In this document: one piece after another, positions 58,268-64,000 of the stretch
Layout of the letters: each line of letters starts with the position of its first letter
How positions within the stretch are numbered: the stretch's first letter is position 1
Assembly: GCA_964607425.1 (NCBI GenBank)
Contig: CAZSKQ010000005.1
Coordinates: 1-64,000, forward strand
Direction: 5' to 3'
Length of the DNA: 64,000 bases
DNA from: IDS-8 sp964607425
Lineage (GTDB): Bacteria; Pseudomonadota; Gammaproteobacteria; Steroidobacterales; Woeseiaceae
The notes under the pieces: model-generated
Seen by the model: only the letters and a program-made list of their open reading frames with translations
Database searches by the model: none
Told to the model about the DNA's origin: nothing
Made by a program: the position numbers and the translations under genes

Positions 58268-58934
58268 CGGCAAATCGCGTTTCTCGCCAGGCGAAGTAGG
58301 TAATGAGGAAATAAGCCTGCATCAGGATCGCGAAGATCCATTCGATGCGATTCTCAGCCGGGCGGCTTTCCTCGAGCACCGCCTTCAGCACCAGGTTCAG
58401 GACCCCGAGCGCAAACGGCACCCAGCCGAGCACGAGCTGTGCCCGTACCAGCGTCAACAGGCGGGTGCGCGGCCATCCGCGCGCCAACGGCAGCACCTTG
58501 TAGGCGAGTAGCAATTGGGCGATGACATTCAGCGCGAAGTAAAGGTAAACCCCGTAGCGGCGCATGAATTCGTAGAAGGGCTGCTCGGTGCCGAGGAAGG
58601 TCACGTACAGGATGAGAAACAGCGAGCCGGTGACGCCGATGATGCCGATGGTCGGCCCGCTGTAGCTCGGGTACCCCGCCTCGCGCTGCAACGCGCGCAA
58701 CCACGCCACGTTGAACAGCCAGTAGATTGCCAGCAGGATCGACTGCGGCAGCATGGTCGCCCTGAACAGGTAACTCGCCGGTGGATGCCGGCCGGTCGCG
58801 CTCACGGACGTGCAGCCGTCCAGGAACGGGTTGCATACAGGCAGGCCGGCCGCATCGATCGCTATCCAGTAGCAGGTGAAGACGGTAACGACGGGGACGA
58901 GGCCGACCACGATCGGAAGAACGCGCAGGATCAT
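58239..58934 (-). CDS. Frag1/DRAM/Sfk1-like integral membrane protein
   Basis: A 231-aa protein with about six membrane helices, first ILRVLPIVVGLVPVVTVFTCYWIAI. The extracytoplasmic loop CNPFLDGCTSVSATGRHPPASYLFRATMLPQS carries two cysteines and a pattern matching the Frag1/DRAM/Sfk1 family. Function in bacteria is not established. Start MILRVLP at 58934 is chosen as the first Met before helix 1; there is no obvious ribosome-binding site. Confidence 0.7.
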   Translation of the reverse strand: MILRVLPIVVGLVPVVTVFTCYWIAIDAAGLPVCNPFLDGCTSVSATGRHPPASYLFRATMLPQSILLAIYWLFNVAWLRALQREAGYPSYSGPTIGIIGVTGSLFLILYVTFLGTEQPFYEFMRRYGVYLYFALNVIAQLLLAYKVLPLARGWPRTRLLTLVRAQLVLGWVPFALGVLNLVLKAVLEESRPAENRIEWIFAILMQAYFLITYFAWRETRFAVNVSVARRE

Positions 58935-59027
58935 GGAGCCGGGAGCGTACCGGAAGCCCGGAGCCGATGGCCAGCGTTTTGCTGCCTTGCGCCGCTCGGA
59001 GTGCGACACGGCGGCAGTGCTTGTTGG

Positions 59028-59055
59028 TTGCTTTTCGACCAGCCTCTCCTATACC
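59028..59055 (+). promoter_or_regulatory. weak candidate promoter of the secreted-protein gene
   Basis: TTGCTT (59028-59033) and TATACC (59050-59055), 16-bp spacer, 68 bp before the start codon. Partial matches only. Confidence 0.3.
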
Positions 59056-59122
59056 TCATGTATGGAAGCAGTCGGCAGCAAGGGCACCCTGCCGGAACAA
59101 GCGCCGCAAGGAGGAAAGGCGA

Positions 59123-60118
59123 ATGAACCTGCAATCGGTATGCACCTGGTGTGCGCTGTGCCTCGCAAGCCCTTTTCCCGCGGCGGCAGCGGCAGCGGAC
59201 AAGGGGACGACGGCGATCGAGGCGGCCACTTACGAGTTCACCGGCACAGGCCAGTTCTGTCCGCTGGATTCGGAGGGTAACGCTACCTGCATCCAGGGAG
59301 TGGCGTACACCGGGACCGTCACTATCAAGGTCCTGGCCCCGCTTCCCGGCGGACCCGGGGCGTTCATGACCGACCGGGTCGCGAGCGATCCGTTCGGCTG
59401 GATCGAATCGGATTTCGTCATTCACTGGCAGGGCCGCAGCTTCAGCCCCACGGTCACACCCGGTGAGCCGACCAATTTTTCACCGCGGCATGAAGCGCTG
59501 GTTCGAAATAACAGCTTCGGCGTCGACGGTCTCGATAACATGGAATCCCATACCAGTGTCGACCAGGCCAGGGACTATCTTTCCTTGGCCTCGATGATCC
59601 GGCGGACGACCGACACGTCGTGGCTGGACGGTGTGTCTTTCGACCTGGCGGTCGGCCTTGCACCGGTGGTGGGCGGGGGCGGCCTGAACAACCGTAACCA
59701 GATCAGTTTCAACAACCGCTCGCGCGCGCTCAAAGGCCGCGACTGGCGCGGATATGGCGGTCAATTCGATCTCGCGTCGCTCACGCCGCGGACACGGGTC
59801 GAGATCGACATTCGCGAGGACAGTATCAACCCCCGGAGCCGGGGCGTTGTTAAAGTGGCGATTCTCGGATCGGTGAACTTCGATGCGACGCAGGTGAATC
59901 GGTCGCGCCTGGAATTCGGCCCGGATGAGGCGCCACCGGCCCACGAGGGAAAAGTCAAAGACGTCAATCACGATGGCTTCCCGGACATGCTGTTTCATTT
60001 CCGAACCCCCGCGATCGGGATCCGCTGCGGCAGCAATGTCGCGTCGCTCAGCGGCGAGACCTTCAGCGGTGACGATTTCGTCGGCTGGGATCCCATACGC
60101 ACCGCAGGTTGCCGGTAA
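59123..60118 (+). CDS. secreted protein of unknown function
   Basis: A 331-aa exported protein. The signal peptide MNLQSVCTWCALCLASPFPAAAAAA ends near residue 25. The mature part begins with a beta-rich domain (YEFTGTGQFC..., ATCIQGVAYTGTVTIKV) resembling those of secreted PEP-anchored or extracellular proteins. The C-terminal part has KVKDVNHDGFPDMLFHF, a D-x-N-x-D-G calcium loop like those in FG-GAP or thrombospondin-type repeats, and IGIRCGSNVASLSGETFSGDDFVG. No GlyGly-CTERM tail. ATG 59123 follows AAGGAGGAAAGG. Function not recognised. Confidence 0.8.
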   Translation: MNLQSVCTWCALCLASPFPAAAAAADKGTTAIEAATYEFTGTGQFCPLDSEGNATCIQGVAYTGTVTIKVLAPLPGGPGAFMTDRVASDPFGWIESDFVIHWQGRSFSPTVTPGEPTNFSPRHEALVRNNSFGVDGLDNMESHTSVDQARDYLSLASMIRRTTDTSWLDGVSFDLAVGLAPVVGGGGLNNRNQISFNNRSRALKGRDWRGYGGQFDLASLTPRTRVEIDIREDSINPRSRGVVKVAILGSVNFDATQVNRSRLEFGPDEAPPAHEGKVKDVNHDGFPDMLFHFRTPAIGIRCGSNVASLSGETFSGDDFVGWDPIRTAGCR

Positions 60119-60386
60119 CCGGTTCCGGGAATGGAGACGAACGTGGTCGACAGCAGCGGTCGCCTGCAACCGATTGATTACCGCGATGCGCAGAAAGGAG
60201 GACTGAAGCGGTAGCGGCAATGGGTGCCGAAGCCGCGGCGCCAGGCAAGCGAAGGATTTCCCGGCCGGCAGCGTCTAACCGGATATCGGAATTGCCGGAG
60301 TCTTCGGGATGCGTGCGAGTGTAATGCCGTTTGTTGCAACGCTTTGCCCTGGCGACTGCGCGCGCGTCCCGTCGCGGTAAGGATTC

Positions 60387-61097
60387 ATGGACAGTCCGGT
60401 TCGCGCAGCTCCGCAGCTCACCGTGGTGATCCCGGTCTACAACGAGGCCGGCAACCTCGGGCCGCTGGTCGAAGAGATCGAGGGTGCGCTTGCGAACCGG
60501 CTTCGGTTCGAGGTGATCGTTGTCGATGACGGCAGCAGTGACGGGACAATCGAGGAAGCTACAGTGCTTACCGCCACGCGACCATGGCTGCGCATCGAAC
60601 GACACGGCGCCAATCGCGGCCAGAGTGCCGCGATCCGGACGGGCGTGGCGCAGGCATCCTCGCCCGTGGTTGCCGTGCTCGACGGCGACGGGCAGAACGA
60701 CCCTGCCGACATTCCGCCGCTCTTCGCCGCGCTCGCGCTGTGCGACGCCGCCATGGTGGTCGGCGAGCGCCGGCGGCGGCTCGACCCCTGGAGCCGCCGC
60801 CTGTCCTCTCGCGTCGCCAACGGTGTCCGCTCGTCTCTGCTGCACGACGGGATTCGCGACACCGGCTGTGGGCTAAAGGTCTTCTACCGCAACGCCTTCC
60901 TCGAATTGCCGGCGTTCGATCACATGCACCGTTTCCTCCCGGCGCTGATTCGCCAGTGCGGGCGAAAAGTGCGCGCCGTTCCGGTCAACCACCGTGCGCG
61001 CCGGCATGGCCGATCCAAGTACGGGGTGAAGAACCGGCTATGGCCCGGCATCGTCGACCTGCTGGGGGTGATGTGGCTCGAACGGCGGCGGCTGTGA
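60387..61097 (+). CDS. family 2 glycosyltransferase (dolichol-phosphate mannosyltransferase/ArnC-like)
   Basis: A 236-aa GT-A enzyme. TVVIPVYNEAGNLGPLVEEIE, VIVVDDGSSDGTIEEA, the DXD-type region VVAVLDGDGQNDPADIPPLF, and DTGCGLKVFYR are as in enzymes that transfer a sugar from a nucleotide donor to polyprenyl phosphate. It lacks C-terminal membrane helices, as in DPM1. The product would feed the GT39 enzyme two genes downstream. The next gene begins 4 nt later. Confidence 0.9.
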   Translation: MDSPVRAAPQLTVVIPVYNEAGNLGPLVEEIEGALANRLRFEVIVVDDGSSDGTIEEATVLTATRPWLRIERHGANRGQSAAIRTGVAQASSPVVAVLDGDGQNDPADIPPLFAALALCDAAMVVGERRRRLDPWSRRLSSRVANGVRSSLLHDGIRDTGCGLKVFYRNAFLELPAFDHMHRFLPALIRQCGRKVRAVPVNHRARRHGRSKYGVKNRLWPGIVDLLGVMWLERRRL

Positions 61098-61101
61098 CGA
61101 C

Positions 61102-61374
61102 ATGAGCCAGGCCCCGTTGTGGCTGGGAGTCGGGCTTCTCGGCCAGGCGATGTTCTTTTCCCGTTTCCTCGTGCAATGGCTGGCCAGCGAACGCGCGCAG
61201 CGGAGCGTCTTTCCGATGTCGTTCTGGTACTTGAGCCTTTCGGGCGGCGTGCTGCTGCTCGCTTACGCCATATGGCGGCAGGATCCCGTCTTCATCCTGG
61301 GACAGACCACCGGCGCGGCCATCTACCTGCGGAACATCCGGTTGCGCCAGCATGAGAAGAACGTGACCGCATGA
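61102..61374 (+). CDS. LAB_N domain membrane protein (lipid-A-disaccharide synthase N-terminal-like)
   Basis: A 90-aa protein with three membrane helices: LWLGVGLLGQAMFFSRFLVQWLASER, SVFPMSFWYLSLSGGVLLLAYAIW and FILGQTTGAAIYLRNI. The RFLVQWLASER and PMSFWYLSL motifs are the LAB_N signature; such small proteins resemble PQ-loop/SWEET-like half transporters. Between a GT2 and a GT39 gene it may flip or present the lipid-linked sugar, but this is inference. Confidence 0.88.
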   Translation: MSQAPLWLGVGLLGQAMFFSRFLVQWLASERAQRSVFPMSFWYLSLSGGVLLLAYAIWRQDPVFILGQTTGAAIYLRNIRLRQHEKNVTA

Positions 61375-63125
61375 AACCAGCCGACCTCCACCGGCTCGCC
61401 GCCCTGCTGGCGATCGGTGCCGTCGTGCTGGCCGCCGGGCTCGGGCTCCGCGACCCCTGGCCGCCCGACGAGCCCCGATTCGCGCTCATAGCGAAGGATA
61501 TGGCGGAGAGCGGGCACTGGCTCATTCCACGCATCGCCGGTGTGCTCTATCCCGACAAGCCGCCACTGTTCTTCTGGGCCGTAGCCGCCTTCTACAAGCT
61601 TACCGGCTCGATCGCCGTCGCCGTTTTGCTGCCCTCGCTGCTGGCCGGTCTCGGCGTGCTGTGGCTGGTTTACGATCTCGCACGGCGTCTCTGGGGTGCG
61701 GAGGCCGCGCTTTGGACCGGCGGGGCGCTGCTCGCGACCGTGCAATTCCCGCTGCAGATGAAGTCGGGGCAGATCGACGGGCTGCTCTGCTTCTGGACGA
61801 CCCTCGGCCTGTACGGCTTGTCGCGCCACCTGCTGCTCGGCCCGGACTGGCGCTGGCTTGCGATCGCCGGGGCGGCCTGCGGCGCCGGCGTGATCACCAA
61901 AGGAGTCGGCTTCCTGCCGTTCCTGGTTTTCTTACCCTGGTTTTATGCGCGGGCAGGCGGGTGGCCGCTCCCCGGCTACCGGGGTGGGCATGCCCGTTGG
62001 CTGCTCGCACCGGCCCTGTTTTTCGCCGTCATCGGGCTGTGGCTGGTGCCGATGCTCCTCGCAGCCGCCGGGTCCGGCGATCCCGAGCTCCTGCAGTACC
62101 GTGACAACATACTGATGAAGCAAACGGTCACGCGCTATGCCGACGCCTGGGGTCACCTCGAGCCACCCTGGTATCTCCTGACGAACGCCGCCTCCTGGCT
62201 GTGGCTGCCGCTCACCTCGCTACTGCCGTGGCTGCTGCCCGCCTGGGCCAGGGACCTGAAGGCGCGCGACCCCGCGACGCTGCTGCTCGGCGCCTTTGTC
62301 CTGCTCGTGCTGCTGTTCTTCTCGATCAGCGACGGCAAACGCTCGGTGTACATCTTTCCCGCGCTTCCCGCCCTGGTCCTCATGGCCGGCCACCACCTGC
62401 CGCGGCTGCTGGCCTGTGCGGGGCCGCAGAGGATGCTGTACGGCGTCGCGCTGCTCTTCGCATTGCTGGTGCTGGCGACCGGCGTCGATACGCTGGTCGA
62501 TCCCCTGGAGTTGCGGAAGTGGCTGTTCGACCCGCGGCAGGCTCGTCCGTTATCGTGGGTGGTGGTCGGCATGGGGCTCGCGGCCGCGTCATGCCTCCTC
62601 TTCTTCCGCACCCGGCGTGCCGTCGCCGGGTACGCATCCACCCTGTTGACGATCTGGCTGGGCGCCTCACTCCTCGTGTACCCGCGCATCGACGCCACCC
62701 GCTCGGGCGCGGGCATCATCCACACTGCGACCTCCGCACTCGGTCCGGGGGAATCGCTCGGGTTTGCCGGCTGGAAAGCACAGTTCCTGCTGCAATGGAA
62801 CCGGCCGGCGGTGCACTTCGGCTATCGAAGAAGTGACGATGAAGCCGAAAGCCGGGAGGCGGCGGCCTGGTTGTCGCAGGCGGCAGGTTACCGGCTGCTG
62901 CTGCCGGAAGCCCTGGTCGAACCCTGCTTCGACCGCTCGCAGGTGTTGCCCCTCGGGATCGCGCACCGCGAGCGGTGGTTATTGGCAAAGCCGTCTTCGG
63001 TCGTGCCGGGCTGTGCCGCGCGTCCGGCTACGGCGGAAGCACGGTTGTTTCGCTACGAGCCGATCAGAAGCGCCACAGCACGCCAAGCGACGGAACGATC
63101 GGCAGCCAGTTTCCCTCGTCGCTGA
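61371..63125 (+). CDS. ArnT/PMT-like family 39 glycosyltransferase
   Basis: A 584-aa polytopic enzyme with about a dozen membrane helices. The first periplasmic loop has DPWPPDEPRFALIAKDMAESGHWLIPRI with the acidic pair needed for catalysis, followed by YPDKPPLFFWAVAAFYKLTG, as in ArnT. It takes a sugar from a polyprenyl phosphate carrier and adds it to lipid A or another acceptor outside the membrane. Its ATG overlaps the LAB_N stop by 4 nt. The last 62 bp lie antisense to the end of the TonB-receptor gene. Confidence 0.9.
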   Translation: MKPADLHRLAALLAIGAVVLAAGLGLRDPWPPDEPRFALIAKDMAESGHWLIPRIAGVLYPDKPPLFFWAVAAFYKLTGSIAVAVLLPSLLAGLGVLWLVYDLARRLWGAEAALWTGGALLATVQFPLQMKSGQIDGLLCFWTTLGLYGLSRHLLLGPDWRWLAIAGAACGAGVITKGVGFLPFLVFLPWFYARAGGWPLPGYRGGHARWLLAPALFFAVIGLWLVPMLLAAAGSGDPELLQYRDNILMKQTVTRYADAWGHLEPPWYLLTNAASWLWLPLTSLLPWLLPAWARDLKARDPATLLLGAFVLLVLLFFSISDGKRSVYIFPALPALVLMAGHHLPRLLACAGPQRMLYGVALLFALLVLATGVDTLVDPLELRKWLFDPRQARPLSWVVVGMGLAAASCLLFFRTRRAVAGYASTLLTIWLGASLLVYPRIDATRSGAGIIHTATSALGPGESLGFAGWKAQFLLQWNRPAVHFGYRRSDDEAESREAAAWLSQAAGYRLLLPEALVEPCFDRSQVLPLGIAHRERWLLAKPSSVVPGCAARPATAEARLFRYEPIRSATARQATERSAASFPRR

Positions 63126-64000
63126 CGAGTGCGGGCACGCCGTTCCCGTCACGCGCGATGCTGTACTCCGTGCAGCAGGGGTTTTCGTGGTTGAGCAGGT
63201 TCGTGACTTCCAAAAAGGCCGTCAGTTCGCCGCGCGGCAGATCGAAGCGGCGACTGACGCGGACATCCAGGGACTCGAACGAGGCGTGCCGACGGCCATT
63301 GCGCCGCTCGGTAGATAGCGCGAGCGTCGTCGAGGTGCCCTCGCCCTGTACGGTTTGCGCGAGCAGCGCGGTCGTCGGCCAGCCGCTGCGGACGACGGCG
63401 GCAGCGCTGGCGCTCCAGCGATTCCAGTCACGGCTCAAGCCCGCGCTGAAGCTGTGCCGCTGGTCCCAGCTCCGCGGTATGGTGCGGCCATCGACTTCAT
63501 CCACACTCCGGGACCACACATAACTCGCCCACCACGACAGGTCCTGCTTCCCTTTGCCGCGCAGCGTGACCTCGACACCTTCCGCCCGCGCCCGGTCCGC
63601 GTCGATGCGCGCGCGATCGACCTGGAGCTCCGGCAACAGGACCAGCGGATTGAACGCATTTTCGAATCGCGGCATCAGGTCGTAATACTGCTTCTCGTAC
63701 GCCTCAACGCGCAGCTCGGGACCGGCCGCGAAGGCGTGCGTCAGGCTCGCGACGAGATGCCGCGCGCGCTGGGCCGCATGGAAGTCGAATATCCCGTCCG
63801 CGACCTGCAGCTCGTTGATCTCCTGCGCCTGGTAATAGCGGCCGTAGGCGAGTCTCAGGTCGGTACGCTCGCCCATTCGCCATAGCAGGTTGACACGCGG
63901 GCTCACCTGCTCGTCGTCCATTGCCGTGGTATAGGTCTGCTGGTCCCACCGGATACCGAGATCGAGTGCGAGGCTGTCCACCGGGCGCCAGCGGACCTCG
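63064..64000 (-). CDS. TonB-dependent outer-membrane receptor, C-terminal part (gene runs off the window)
   Basis: About 312 residues of the beta-barrel are visible, open at the window end. Features: alternating amphipathic strands with aromatic girdles (VSPRVNLLWRMGERTDLRLAYGRYYQAQEINELQ), WWASYVWSRSVDEVDG, LTAFLEVTNLLNHENPC, and the terminal strand ending LGVLWRF. The final Phe is the BAM-recognition residue. Plug domain and TonB box would be beyond the window. Substrate unknown. Confidence 0.88.
   Translation of the reverse strand, partial: EVRWRPVDSLALDLGIRWDQQTYTTAMDDEQVSPRVNLLWRMGERTDLRLAYGRYYQAQEINELQVADGIFDFHAAQRARHLVASLTHAFAAGPELRVEAYEKQYYDLMPRFENAFNPLVLLPELQVDRARIDADRARAEGVEVTLRGKGKQDLSWWASYVWSRSVDEVDGRTIPRSWDQRHSFSAGLSRDWNRWSASAAAVVRSGWPTTALLAQTVQGEGTSTTLALSTERRNGRRHASFESLDVRVSRRFDLPRGELTAFLEVTNLLNHENPCCTEYSIARDGNGVPALVSDEGNWLPIVPSLGVLWRF

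Noticed and set aside
60132..60215. 27-codon open frame (METNVVDSSGRL...) after the secreted-protein gene
   Set aside because: No ribosome-binding site, no recognisable peptide features, and length expected by chance.
1..64000. CRISPR arrays, insertion sequences, prophage genes or an origin of replication
   Set aside because: No regularly spaced repeats with unique spacers, no transposase, phage structural gene or DnaA-box cluster was recognised.

Overview
The window is about 64 kb of GC-rich chromosome, densely coding on both strands. It looks gammaproteobacterial, probably near the Xanthomonadales/Steroidobacterales/Chromatiales side. Reasons: the gene orders infC-rpmI-rplT-pheST-ihfA-merR and fabD-fabG-acpP-fabF-mltG-tmk-holB-pilZ, a fused aspartate kinase/diaminopimelate decarboxylase as in xanthomonads, a type II secretion block with a rhombosortase, and AddAB-like repair enzymes. 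The lineage is inferred from gene content only.

Layout. 1-5.8 kb: a tandem repeat, tRNA-Val(GAC), then the translation operon (IF-3 with an AUC start, L35, L20, PheS, PheT, IHF-alpha, MerR-like regulator). 5.9-11.3 kb: tRNA-Pro(GGG) followed by two orphan genes, a 1226-aa protein with an HExxH metallopeptidase-like tail and, convergent to it, a class III nucleotide cyclase homologue. 11.4-23.7 kb: amino-acid metabolism: threonine-dehydratase-like enzyme, FAD-linked D-2-hydroxyacid dehydrogenase, a membrane Ser/Thr kinase with a Calx-beta ectodomain, LysC-LysA fusion, a SAM-I riboswitch driving metB-metX, and ilvC-ilvE on the minus strand behind a leader terminator. 24-32.6 kb: acyl-CoA and redox metabolism: two acyl-CoA dehydrogenases, [2Fe-2S] ferredoxin, peroxiredoxin, EtfAB, sulfurtransferase, a lipoprotein and a CaiB-type CoA transferase. 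32.6-38.6 kb: AddB-like nuclease and AddA-like helicase/nuclease. 38.6-45 kb: T2SS genes gspG to gspN (minus strand) with a divergent rhombosortase. 45-51.5 kb: fatty-acid synthesis, MltG, Tmk, HolB, PilZ. 51.8-58.9 kb: CNB-rhodanese protein, FadB-like enzyme, EEP hydrolase, a TIR-like protein paired with a GDPD, a coiled-coil membrane protein and a Frag1-like membrane protein. 59-64 kb: a secreted protein, a GT2/LAB_N/GT39 lipid-glycosylation operon, and the 3' part of a TonB-dependent receptor.

Genes that plausibly work together: EtfAB is the natural electron acceptor for the two acyl-CoA dehydrogenases, and the FadB-like protein continues beta-oxidation. MetB/MetX are controlled by SAM through the riboswitch. 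GspG-N forms the pseudopilus and inner-membrane platform of T2SS, and rhombosortase is known to mature some T2SS substrates. GT2, LAB_N and GT39 look like a polyprenyl-phosphate-sugar pathway modifying lipid A or a glycan.

The most unusual signals are non-coding. (i) Two long hairpins near 27.5-27.9 kb share an identical 51-nt core in opposite orientation but have different, individually self-complementary arms. (ii) A REP-type palindrome family with a GTAG head is present in at least six copies. One copy supplies the stop codons of both convergent neighbours (the AddA-like gene and gspN), and another supplies the stop of etfA. (iii) A SAM-I riboswitch starts at the predicted transcription start of metB. 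No CRISPR array, transposase or prophage was seen.
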